Assembly (NCBI GenBank): GCA_021804195.1
Contig: JAJZKJ010000092.1
Location: 1-7,752 of the forward strand
DNA: 7,752 nt
Origin: Acidobacteriota bacterium
GTDB taxonomy: Bacteria; Planctomycetota; Phycisphaerae; WQYP01; JAJZKJ01
Direction: 5' to 3'
The notes under the pieces are model-generated. The model ran no database searches. It was given only the letters and a program-made list of their open reading frames with translations, and was not told the DNA's origin. Within the stretch, counting starts at the first letter, position 1, and each line of letters opens with the position of its first letter. Shown piece by piece: positions 1 to 5,408 of the stretch. The position numbers and the translations under genes are program-made.

Positions 1-56
1 AGCCGTTCATTTCGGCCTTGACGGCGGGCGTGGGTCAGGATGTAATCGGGGAATGA
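1..56 (+). CDS. Possible 3' end of an upstream gene (partial, unidentified)
   Basis: Reading frame 3 is open from the window edge to a TGA at 54–56 and would give a C-terminus reading PFISALTAGVGQDVIGE. That TGA overlaps the ATG of the next gene (53–55) as ATGA, the common arrangement of translationally coupled operon genes. Only about 17 codons are visible, so no family can be recognised. Frame 2, that of the next gene, is also open here, so this could simply be non-coding or the 5' part of the esterase gene. The ATGA overlap is the only positive argument. Confidence 0.35.
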   Translation, partial: PFISALTAGVGQDVIGE

Positions 57-856
57 CACGCCGCATCCACACAGCCTGCAAAATTTCAGCCGTATGCCTG
101 GGACTGGCCAGCTTCGCGCCCGGACTGCGGGCGCAGACGCCCGCGCGGCCCGCAGCGAAACCGCCGCTCGAAATCGCCGCGCCAGCTTGGCAGTCGGGAA
201 CGTATTGGGCCCAATTTGACCACAATTTGCTGGTGGATTACGCGGATCTCAAGCATTTTCAGGCCGCTGACCGCAAACTGGGGCCGCCGCGGCCCGGCCA
301 GACGCGGGTGGTCTTCATGGGCGACTCCATCACCGCGGGCTGGAAACTGCGCCGCTCATTTCCGGGCAAGCCCTACATCAACCGCGGCATCAGCGGGCAG
401 ACTTCATCCCAGATGCTGCTGCGTTTCCGCCCGGACGTGATCGCGCTGCGGCCGCGGGTGGTGCTGATCCTGGCGGGAACCAACGATCTGGCGGGAAATA
501 CCGGGCCGGTGACCCTGGCGGAAACGGAAGGAAATCTCGCGTCCATGGCGCAACTGGCGCGCGCCAATCACATCCGGGTGGTCTTGTGCTCGGTATTGCC
601 GTCCGTTCATTACTGGTGGCATCCGCAATTGAAAAATCCCGCACCCAGGATCGTCAGGCTGAACCGGTGGATTCGCGCCTATGCCCGCCAGCATCACGAA
701 GTCTATGTGAACTATTACCGGGCCATGGCCGATGCAACCGGCGGCCTGCCGCACCGGCTCAGCCCCGATGGCGTCCATCCTTCTCTCGCCGGCTATGCGG
801 TCATGGCGCCACTGGCGTCAGCCGGCATTCAAAAGGCATTGCGCCTGCCGCGTTAA
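53..856 (+). CDS. Secreted SGNH/GDSL-family hydrolase (lipase/esterase-like)
   Basis: The 267-residue protein is a predicted exported SGNH hydrolase, acting on an ester or acetyl group of a lipid or polysaccharide; the substrate cannot be read from sequence. Residues 1–27 look like a signal peptide: basic MTRR, a hydrophobic stretch near 11–25, and an A-Q junction. The SGNH blocks are in order. GDSITAGW at 90–97 has nucleophile Ser92, NRGISGQTS at 110–118 has Gly115, GTNDLAGN at 142–149 has Asn144, and SPDGVHPS at 237–244 has Asp239 and His242. Length and order match the GDSL_2/acetylhydrolase-like subgroup. The ATG at 53 is chosen because it puts the signal peptide at the N-terminus; AGGA at 37–40 and GGGGA just before the ATG are the only ribosome-site candidates. 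The frame is open to the window edge, so an earlier start is not excluded. It converges on hspR, with overlapping stop codons. Confidence 0.88.
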   Translation: MTRRIHTACKISAVCLGLASFAPGLRAQTPARPAAKPPLEIAAPAWQSGTYWAQFDHNLLVDYADLKHFQAADRKLGPPRPGQTRVVFMGDSITAGWKLRRSFPGKPYINRGISGQTSSQMLLRFRPDVIALRPRVVLILAGTNDLAGNTGPVTLAETEGNLASMAQLARANHIRVVLCSVLPSVHYWWHPQLKNPAPRIVRLNRWIRAYARQHHEVYVNYYRAMADATGGLPHRLSPDGVHPSLAGYAVMAPLASAGIQKALRLPR

Positions 857-1239
857 AGGTTCTGGCGTTTGCGCGGCCAGAGCAGCGGGCGGCGCAGCGG
901 CGCCAGCGCTTCGCGGTTGGCATTTTCCGGCCGCGGCATCAGATCGTCCTGCACGAATTGCACGAATTCCTGCATCTGCTGCTGCATGTGGGCCATGCGC
1001 TCGCGCAGCTTGAGAATCACCTCGACTCCGGCCAGGTTCACGCCCATGTCGCGGGTCAGGGACAAAATAATCTCCAGCCGCTGCAGGTCTTCTTCGGTAT
1101 AGAGCCGGGTATTGCCCTCGGTGCGGGAGGGTTTCAGCAGGCCTTCGCGCTCATAGAGGCGCAGGGTCTGGGGATGAATGCCATACTGCTCGGCCACCGC
1201 CGAGATCATGAAGGCCGCGCGTCCGCGTTTTTTCACCAT
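853..1239 (-). CDS. hspR: HspR, MerR-family heat-shock repressor
   Basis: This 128-residue MerR-type regulator closely resembles HspR, the repressor of dnaK operons in actinobacteria and several other phyla. HspR binds HAIR operators and in the studied systems uses DnaK as co-repressor. The HTH and wing cover about residues 12–47. They include IHPQTLRLYEREGLLKPSR (21–39) and EGNTRLY (41–47), followed by EEDLQRLEIILSLTRDMGVN, all typical of HspR. Residues about 75–105 (VEVILKLRERMAHMQQQMQ) form the probable dimerising coiled coil. The C-terminus is basic and no metal-binding Cys cluster is seen, which argues against a metal-sensing MerR protein. It is the last gene of the leftward dnaK–dnaJ–hspR cluster, 72 bp after dnaJ. 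Its TAA (853–855) overlaps the convergent esterase stop. The ATG at 1239 has only a weak upstream purine run (GGAAACGGA). Confidence 0.93.
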   Translation of the reverse strand: MVKKRGRAAFMISAVAEQYGIHPQTLRLYEREGLLKPSRTEGNTRLYTEEDLQRLEIILSLTRDMGVNLAGVEVILKLRERMAHMQQQMQEFVQFVQDDLMPRPENANREALAPLRRPLLWPRKRQNL

Positions 1240-1311
1240 GGCGTGATCCGTTTCCAGAAGCGTGAACCGCCGGCGCGCACGGGAGCAGCCGTACGATACC
1301 GCCTCTTTCCC

Positions 1312-2490
1312 CTACTCGCGCCGGGCCGCCAGGCGCGGCAGCTCCGCCCGCACGTCGGCGGCATTGAGCTGGGCAAACTCGCGCAGCAGTTCCTTGCTGC
1401 GTTCGTCCGTCAACCGCGGCACCACCACCTGAACTTCCACATACTGGTCGCCGCGGGCTCCTTCGCGCAGGGCCGAGGGCACGCCGCGCTCGCGCAGCCG
1501 GAAGCGCTGTCCGGACTGGGTGCCGGGCGGAATTTTCAGCAGCGCCGCGCCGTCAATCGTGGGGACTTCGATTTTGGCGCCCAGCGCGGCTTCAGTCACC
1601 GTAATCGGAGCCTGCAAAGTAATGTCGTCGCCCTCGCGCCGGAACAGCGGATGCGGCTGAATGCGCAGCACGACATATAAATCCCCGTAGCCGCGCGGCC
1701 CCCAGTTTCCCTTGCCGGCCAGCCGCAGCCGCGCCCCTTCGCGGGTTCCCGGGCGGATGCGCACTTCGATGGTTTCCTCCCGGGCCAGGCGGCCCTCGCC
1801 ATGGCAGCGCGGGCAGCGGGCGCCCAATTTTCCCGAACCGCCGCAAGCGGGGCATTTGCGGTTAAAACGCATATCCCCGATTTTCTGGCTGACCTGACCC
1901 TTGCCGCCGCATTCGGGGCAAGTCCCGCCGGGGCCGCCCGCGCCCGAGCCCTTGCACTGCGGACACATATCCTGCCGCGGCACCTGCAGCCGCAGCACCG
2001 TGCCTTTGACCGCGTCCCAGAAACCGATGGTGGCGGCATATTCGAGATCGCCGCCGGTTTCCGGCTCCGCTTCCGTCCGGCCGCGCTGAAATAAATTCCC
2101 GAACAGGTCGCGAAAGCTGCCGCCTCCCCGCCGCCCGCCGGCTTCGCCGCCGAGATCAAAATCAAAACCACTGAAATCAAAACCGGGTCCCGGCCCCGCG
2201 CCGGCCGGCTCGCCAGCCCCGCCGCCGGCAAAGGCCTCGGCGCCCTGCTGAAAAGCCTGCTCGTTGAAAAAGCCGGCGCGATCGAAAAATTCGCGTTTTT
2301 TGGGGTCGCTCAGGATGTCATACGCTTCCTGCACTTCTTTGAAGCGGTCTTCGGCGCTTTTGTTATTGGGGTTGACGTCGGGATGGTATTTACGCGCCAA
2401 CCGGCGGTAGGCCTTGCGGATTTCCTCGGCCGAAGCGCTGGATTTCACTCCCAGCACGGAGTAGTAATTTTTGTGGGCGGCGGCTGGCAT
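1312..2490 (-). CDS. dnaJ: DnaJ (Hsp40), class I co-chaperone
   Basis: The 392-residue class I J-protein delivers unfolded clients to DnaK and stimulates its ATPase. The J domain is about residues 8–72, with the HPD motif at 36–38. A long Gly/Phe-rich linker (about 83–137) contains [12 protein letters not shown] and a GGRRGGGSF segment. The zinc-binding region has four intact CxxCxGxG repeats: Cys176/179, Cys191/194, Cys213/216 and Cys226/229. The spacer between the first two (AGGPGGT) is slightly shorter than in E. coli DnaJ. Beta-sandwich client-binding domains follow to the C-terminus, so the protein is complete. The start at 2490 begins directly before the J domain; no strong Shine-Dalgarno is visible, but a hairpin lies just upstream. 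It sits 324 bp after dnaK and 72 bp before hspR on the same strand. Confidence 0.97.
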   Translation of the reverse strand: MPAAAHKNYYSVLGVKSSASAEEIRKAYRRLARKYHPDVNPNNKSAEDRFKEVQEAYDILSDPKKREFFDRAGFFNEQAFQQGAEAFAGGGAGEPAGAGPGPGFDFSGFDFDLGGEAGGRRGGGSFRDLFGNLFQRGRTEAEPETGGDLEYAATIGFWDAVKGTVLRLQVPRQDMCPQCKGSGAGGPGGTCPECGGKGQVSQKIGDMRFNRKCPACGGSGKLGARCPRCHGEGRLAREETIEVRIRPGTREGARLRLAGKGNWGPRGYGDLYVVLRIQPHPLFRREGDDITLQAPITVTEAALGAKIEVPTIDGAALLKIPPGTQSGQRFRLRERGVPSALREGARGDQYVEVQVVVPRLTDERSKELLREFAQLNAADVRAELPRLAARRE

Positions 2491-2502
2491 GGAAATGATC
2501 GG

Positions 2503-2532
2503 CCCGGCGAAAGCGTGCGCGGTTTCACCGGG
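2503..2532 (-). promoter_or_regulatory. Imperfect hairpin in the dnaJ leader
   Basis: CCCGG (2503–2507) pairs with CCGGG (2528–2532). After a one-base mismatch, GAAA (2509–2512) pairs with TTTC (2523–2526), and a short CG/CG step closes a TGCG loop. In the dnaJ mRNA this lies 13–42 nt upstream of the AUG. It has no following U-run, so it is not an intrinsic terminator in that direction. A role in mRNA stability or translation is possible but unproven. Confidence 0.4.
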
Positions 2533-2591
2533 CTTTATTCATGGATCACGCTCAGGGATCAGAGCCGCAGAGCTACGTTGAGCATGTTTTG

Positions 2592-2612
2592 GACAAAACC
2601 TTCGGTTTTGTC
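2592..2612. repeat. Perfect 9-bp stem-loop
   Basis: GACAAAACC (2592–2600) and GGTTTTGTC (2604–2612) are exact inverted repeats around TTC. It resembles an intrinsic terminator in shape but neither strand has a U-run after it. It lies in the part of the long repeat copy that is missing from the short copy at 5291–5365. Confidence 0.65.
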
Positions 2613-2701
2613 AGCCGTTCAGACATCCTCACATACCACCGAGTATGCTGCGGTGTCTTCACTCCTTCGGCCTAGCTCTGCTCGCTTCTTCCTGAGCGCT
2701 C

Positions 2702-2744
2702 CGCATCCGGCGGAGATCCGCGACCCGGCTTTCCGCCGGATGCG
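2702..2744. repeat. Perfect 12-bp stem-loop with 19-nt loop
   Basis: CGCATCCGGCGG (2702–2713) is matched exactly by CCGCCGGATGCG (2733–2744), with a 19-nt loop that contains a small CGGA/TCCG hairpin. It would be very stable in RNA of either strand. It could protect or process the dnaK–dnaJ message, or be part of a REP-like element. It has no U-run. Confidence 0.65.
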
Positions 2745-2814
2745 CGGCTTTAATATTCATCATGGTGGACTTATGAGCCGCAGCTGCAGGCCGCGGCCCG
2801 GTGCGGGCAAAGAA

Positions 2815-4731
2815 TTATTTTTTGTCCACGTCCACGTATTCCGCGTCAATCACTCCATCTTTGGAGGCGCCGGTTTCGGGCGGCGGCGCGCCGGGTTCGG
2901 CGGTTTCCGCTCCCGGCTGGGCGGTCTGGCTGGCCTGGCGGTAAATCGCCTCCGCCAGCTTATGCGCGGCCTGCTGCAGCTTTTCTGAAGCCGCGCGCAT
3001 GGCCGCGGGATCGCTGCCGGCCAGCTCCTTGCGGGCCGCGGTCAGCGCCTCGTCCGCGCCGCTGATGTCCGAAGCCGCGAGTTTATCCCGGTTTTCCGTC
3101 AGGGTTTTGTCGGTGCTGTAGACCAGGTTGTCGAGCTGGTTGCGCGCCTCGACCTCTTCCCGCTTGTGCTTGTCCTCGTCGGCGTGGGCTTCGGCGTCGC
3201 GCGTCATGCGCTCGACCTCTTCCTTCGAAAGGCCGCTGGAGCTGGTAATGGTGATCTTCTGCTCCTTACCCGTGCCGCGATCCTTGGCGCTGACGTTGAC
3301 GATGCCGTTGGCGTCAATGTCGAAAGTGACTTCGATCTGTGGAATGCCGCGGGGCGCGGGAGGAATGCCCACCAGGTGGAACTTGCCCAGGGTGCGGTTC
3401 TGGGCCGCCATCGAGCGCTCGCCCTGCAGCACATGCACCTCAACCGAGGTCTGGCTGTCGGAGGCAGTGGAAAAAACCTCGCTTTTGCGGGTGGGGATGG
3501 TGGTATTGCGCTGAATCAGGACGGTATTCACGCCGCCCATGGTCTCAATGCCCAGCGACAGGGGCGTGACATCGAGCAAGAGCAGATCCTTGACTTCGCC
3601 CGACAGCACTCCGGCCTGCACCGCCGCGCCCACCGCGACCACCTCATCGGGGTTGACGCCTTTGTGCGGCTCTTTGCCGAATAGCTCTTTCACCATCTGC
3701 TGAATGCGGGGCATGCGGGTCATGCCGCCCACCAGCACCACTTCGTCAATTTTGTCGGCGGTCACGCCGGCATCCGATATCGCCTGTTTGCAGGGCGCGA
3801 TCGAGCGCTGCAAAATGTCATCCACCATGCGCTCAAACTGCGCCCGCGTAAGCTTTTTCACCAGATGCTTGGGTCCCGAGGCGTCGGCGGTGATAAAGGG
3901 CAGGTTGATCTCGGTCTCCATCGTGGTGGAGAGCTCCATTTTGGCCTTTTCCGCCGCGTCCTTCAGCCGTTGCATGGCCATTTCGTTGCCGCGGCCGCGC
4001 AGATCAATGCCTTCTTCTTTTTTGAACTCATCCGCCAGCCATTCCACCAGCCGCTGATCGAGGTTGTCGCCGCCCAGATGGGTGTCGCCATTGGTGGACT
4101 TGACCTCGACCACGCCTTCGCCGACTTCCAGAATCGAAATATCGAAGGTGCCTCCGCCGAAGTCATAAATGGCAATGGTTTCGTCTTTCTTTTTATCCAG
4201 GCCGTAGGCCAGCGCCGCCGCCGTTGGCTCATTGACGATGCGCTTGACTTCCAGACCGGCGATACGGCCGGCATCCTTGGTCGCCTGGCGCTGGGCGTCA
4301 TTAAAATAGGCCGGCACGGTGATCACGGCTTCGCTGATTTTATCTCCCAGATAGTCTTCGGCGGCCTGTTTGAGCTTTTGCAGAATGAACGCGGAAATTT
4401 CCGGCGGCGTCCAGGTTTTGCCTCCGGCTGCGACGGCAACATGGTCGCCCTGGCGCTCGACCTTGTAGGGCACCATCTTCATTTCTTCCGTGACTTCGTC
4501 ATAGCGCCGGCCCATGAAGCGCTTGATCGAATAGATCGTGTTCTCCGGGTTGGTGATGGCCTGGCGCTTGGCAACCTGGCCTACCAGCCGCTCGCCGGTT
4601 TTGGTGAAGGCCACGACCGAGGGGGTGGTGCGTCCGCCTTCGGAGTTGGCGATGACCTTGGATTCGCCGTTTTCCATGATTGCGACCACGCTGTTCGTGG
4701 TGCCCAGATCAATGCCGATGATTTTTCCCAT
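2815..4731 (-). CDS. dnaK: DnaK (Hsp70) molecular chaperone
   Basis: This is a complete 638-residue Hsp70, the usual DnaK length. The N-terminal ATPase has phosphate-1 motif GIDLGTTNS (6–14), phosphate-2 motif [13 protein letters not shown] (188–200) and adenosine motif [15 protein letters not shown] (331–345). The conserved interdomain linker is [15 protein letters not shown] (382–396). The substrate-binding beta domain and helical lid follow. A low-complexity Pro/Ala/Glu segment (about 604–622) leads to the typical bacterial DnaK tail [10 protein letters not shown]. It folds client proteins with DnaJ and probably acts as HspR co-repressor. The ATG at 4731 has a good Shine-Dalgarno (AGGGG on the minus strand, + strand 4743–4747) 11 nt upstream. 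It is the first gene of the leftward heat-shock cluster and is divergent from the HTH–Mop regulator. Confidence 0.98.
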   Translation of the reverse strand: MGKIIGIDLGTTNSVVAIMENGESKVIANSEGGRTTPSVVAFTKTGERLVGQVAKRQAITNPENTIYSIKRFMGRRYDEVTEEMKMVPYKVERQGDHVAVAAGGKTWTPPEISAFILQKLKQAAEDYLGDKISEAVITVPAYFNDAQRQATKDAGRIAGLEVKRIVNEPTAAALAYGLDKKKDETIAIYDFGGGTFDISILEVGEGVVEVKSTNGDTHLGGDNLDQRLVEWLADEFKKEEGIDLRGRGNEMAMQRLKDAAEKAKMELSTTMETEINLPFITADASGPKHLVKKLTRAQFERMVDDILQRSIAPCKQAISDAGVTADKIDEVVLVGGMTRMPRIQQMVKELFGKEPHKGVNPDEVVAVGAAVQAGVLSGEVKDLLLLDVTPLSLGIETMGGVNTVLIQRNTTIPTRKSEVFSTASDSQTSVEVHVLQGERSMAAQNRTLGKFHLVGIPPAPRGIPQIEVTFDIDANGIVNVSAKDRGTGKEQKITITSSSGLSKEEVERMTRDAEAHADEDKHKREEVEARNQLDNLVYSTDKTLTENRDKLAASDISGADEALTAARKELAGSDPAAMRAASEKLQQAAHKLAEAIYRQASQTAQPGAETAEPGAPPPETGASKDGVIDAEYVDVDKK

Positions 4732-4742
4732 TTCGTTTCATT

Positions 4743-4773
4743 CCCCTTATTTTTCAGCCTGTTCATTACAGGC
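4743..4773 (-). promoter_or_regulatory. dnaK 5' UTR: Shine-Dalgarno and small hairpin
   Basis: On the minus strand AAGGGGAA (complement of 4741–4748) is the ribosome site for dnaK. About 9 nt further upstream, GCCTG and CAGGC (4757–4761 and 4769–4773) form a 5-bp stem with a 7-nt loop. If transcription starts near 4781, the hairpin occupies about nt 9–25 of a leader of about 50 nt. It leaves the ribosome site unpaired, so it looks more like a 5' stabiliser than a classical RNA thermometer. Confidence 0.5.
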
Positions 4774-4787
4774 CCGATTGAAATTAC

Positions 4788-4816
4788 AGATTACTAGTTG
4801 AGTGTGAAATTGTCAA
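4788..4816 (-). promoter_or_regulatory. dnaK promoter, sigma70-type
   Basis: Reading the minus strand, a perfect -35 TTGACA (complement of 4811–4816) is followed after exactly 17 bp by TAATCT (complement of 4788–4793). The latter keeps the most conserved T, A and final T of a -10 box. The predicted start is near 4781, giving a leader of about 50 nt. The HAIR-like site at 4797–4817 covers the -35 and the spacer, which fits repression by occlusion. Confidence 0.65.
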
Positions 4817-4817
4817 C
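4797..4817. promoter_or_regulatory. HAIR-like operator I (predicted HspR site)
   Basis: GTTGAGT, 7 bp, TGTCAAC. It keeps the TTGA-N11-TCAA core and spacing of the published HAIR consensus CTTGAGT-N7-ACTCAAG. A perfect inverted repeat TAGTTGA-N11-TCAACTA spans 4795–4819. It overlaps the dnaK -35. The HspR gene is in the same cluster, making autoregulation likely. The outer bases differ from the actinobacterial consensus (G/C instead of C/G). Confidence 0.65.
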
Positions 4818-4822
4818 TAAAT

Positions 4823-4843
4823 TGTGAGTACGTAATTGTCAAC
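4823..4843. promoter_or_regulatory. HAIR-like operator II, degenerate
   Basis: TGTGAGT, 7 bp, TGTCAAC, with centre exactly 26 bp from site I. The right half is identical to that of site I; the 11-mer AATTGTCAACT occurs at 4808–4818 and 4834–4844. The left half has GTGA in place of TTGA. It lies upstream of the dnaK -35 and close to the promoter of the divergent regulator gene. It may bind a second HspR dimer cooperatively. Confidence 0.45.
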
Positions 4844-4850
4844 TTTTTTG

Positions 4851-4880
4851 TTGATTCAATACGATTTAATGTGATTTAAT
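4851..4880 (+). promoter_or_regulatory. Candidate promoter of the HTH–Mop gene
   Basis: TTGATT (4851–4856), an 18-bp spacer and TTTAAT (4875–4880) resemble a -35/-10 pair (4 of 6 and 5 of 6 matches). A start about 7–9 bp downstream would fall at or next to the ATG at 4889, predicting a leaderless message. A perfect TATAAT at 4882–4887 is too close to the ATG to serve it and has no matching -35. Confidence 0.45.
4863..4880 (+). repeat. Tandem direct repeat GATTTAAT with 10-bp period
   Basis: GATTTAAT at 4863–4870 and 4873–4880 are identical and separated by GT, so they lie on the same helix face. The second copy contains the candidate -10 of the HTH–Mop gene. Such a pair could be an operator for that gene's own excisionase-type HTH, but AT-rich promoter sequence can also give such repeats by chance. 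Confidence 0.5.
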
Positions 4881-4888
4881 ATATAATT

Positions 4889-5284
4889 ATGAGAGATAAA
4901 TTCCTAAAACCGCATGATGCAGCTCAACAGATCGGGATTTCATATCCAACTCTGAAGCAATGGATTTATAGCCAAAAAATACAGGCTATGCGCACGCCCG
5001 GAGGGCACTATCGGATTCCGGAATCGGAGATTAACCGGCTGACCGGAATCAGCGCGCAGGGCGAGACCAGCGCGCCATTAAAAATCAGTGGCCGCAATCA
5101 GCTTCACGGCACGGTGCGGGAAATCCGCAAAGATGGACTGCTGGCATCGGTCAGGCTGGCGGTGGGTGATCAGAGCGTTCAAGCGGTGATTACCAGCGAG
5201 GCGGTCGAAGAGCTGGGGCTGAAGGTAGGCGATCCGGCGATTGCGCTGATTAAGGCCACCGAAGTGATGCTGATGCACAGATGA
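4889..5284 (+). CDS. One-component regulator: excisionase-type HTH plus Mop/TOBE (molybdate/tungstate-binding) domain
   Basis: The 131-residue protein is probably a molybdate- or tungstate-responsive DNA-binding regulator. Residues about 5–51 form a MerR-like/excisionase HTH (LKPHDAAQQIGISYPTLKQW, then RTPGGHYRIPESEINRL). Residues about 66–129 form a single Mop/TOBE domain: S-x-RNQL-x-GTV at 67–76, AVITSEAVEELGLKVGD at 99–115 and ALIKATEVML at 119–128. These are the segments that bind oxyanions in molbindins and ModE. It lacks the winged HTH of classical ModE. No Shine-Dalgarno precedes the ATG at 4889; the next Met (34) would cut away the HTH, so 4889 is kept and a leaderless mRNA is likely. 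It heads a rightward group containing an outer-membrane protein, an oxyanion-binding protein and an ABC permease, which supports the function. It may repress itself through the GATTTAAT repeat. Confidence 0.85.
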   Translation: MRDKFLKPHDAAQQIGISYPTLKQWIYSQKIQAMRTPGGHYRIPESEINRLTGISAQGETSAPLKISGRNQLHGTVREIRKDGLLASVRLAVGDQSVQAVITSEAVEELGLKVGDPAIALIKATEVMLMHR

Positions 5285-5290
5285 GGGTGA

Positions 5291-5365
5291 AGGGATCAGC
5301 AGCGTCGCATAGCGGCGCTGGAATCCGTTCGGTATTCCTCACGCACCAACGAGTACGTGCCGGAT
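5291..5365. repeat. Candidate interspersed structured repeat, short copy
   Basis: This intergenic segment matches blocks of 2554–2655 in the same order and orientation but lacks the middle part with the 9-bp stem-loop. It forms AGCGTCG/CGGCGCT (5301–5307 and 5313–5319, one G·T pair) and a core CGCAC, loop CAACGA, GTACG. Outer arms are ATCCG (5323–5327) and CGGAT (5361–5365). The core stem keeps pairing at a position that differs from the long copy (A-T there, G-C here). There is no U-run, so it is not a standard terminator for the regulator gene. Confidence 0.5.
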
Positions 5366-5392
5366 GTTTAAAGACATAACCATTCCGCAAAC

Positions 5393-5403
5393 GAGGGTCA
5401 GGA
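5393..5403 (+). promoter_or_regulatory. Ribosome binding site that fixes the start of the beta-barrel gene
   Basis: GAGG (5393–5396) and AGGA (5400–5403) lie before the ATG at 5409, AGGA with a 5-nt spacer. The in-frame ATG at 5364 has no such site, and the repeat-like sequence at 5291–5365 ends right at it. The later start is therefore preferred. Confidence 0.65.
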
Positions 5404-5408
5404 TAAAA

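Larger units (their letters stand above)
2554..2748. repeat. Candidate interspersed structured repeat, long copy
   Basis: The segment shares an ordered set of blocks with 5291–5365: AGGGATCAG (2554–2562), then CCGTTC (2615–2620), then CCTCAC…ACC…CGAGTA (2627–2645). Over 2615–2655 versus 5325–5365 an ungapped hand alignment gives 28 of 41 identities, and 16 of 19 in the core. The core folds as CATAC (2632–2636), loop CACCGA, GTATG (2643–2647), with outer arms AGACA (2621–2625) and TGTCT (2654–2658). Two further stem-loops lie in this copy (2592–2612 and 2702–2744). The right boundary is a guess based on the last hairpin. No transposase or terminal duplication is visible. Confidence 0.5.
2491..2814. 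other. Gene-free gap between dnaK and dnaJ, rich in hairpins
   Basis: This 324-bp stretch separates dnaK (ends 2815) from dnaJ (starts 2490). It contains no convincing gene. It holds a leader hairpin for dnaJ (2503–2532), a repeat-like element (about 2554–2748) with three stem-loops, and GC-rich palindromes near dnaK: GGCCGCGGCC at 2789–2798 and GCCCG-GTG-CGGGC at 2796–2808. I see no clear sigma70 promoter for dnaJ on the minus strand. No hairpin is followed by a U-run in the minus direction, so there is no obvious terminator for dnaK. The grpE gene, often found at this position, is absent. Confidence 0.7.

Noticed and set aside
586..1680. A 364-codon plus-strand ORF over the esterase end, hspR and dnaJ
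   Set aside because: It overlaps three well-supported genes in other frames and shows no domain; it is a high-GC shadow frame.
2659..2763. A 34-codon minus-strand ORF (MMNIKAAHPAESRVADLRR…) between dnaK and dnaJ
   Set aside because: It lies wholly within the hairpin-rich repeat, its sequence follows from the inverted repeats, and no ribosome site precedes it.
2796..2820. Terminator-like GCCCG-GTG-CGGGC followed by a T-rich stretch on the plus strand
   Set aside because: The T-run follows only in the plus direction, where no gene is transcribed, and it begins several bases away from the stem.
2383..2988. A 201-codon plus-strand ORF across the dnaK–dnaJ gap
   Set aside because: Both ends are antisense to dnaJ and dnaK and the centre is the repeat element; no protein-like pattern.
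3865..4797. A 310-codon plus-strand ORF antisense to dnaK
   Set aside because: It is a mirror of the conserved dnaK coding sequence, a known artefact at Hsp70 genes.
2554..5365. CRISPR array or insertion sequence suggested by repeated hairpins
   Set aside because: Only two diverged copies nearly 3 kb apart, no regular spacers, no transposase and no target duplications.
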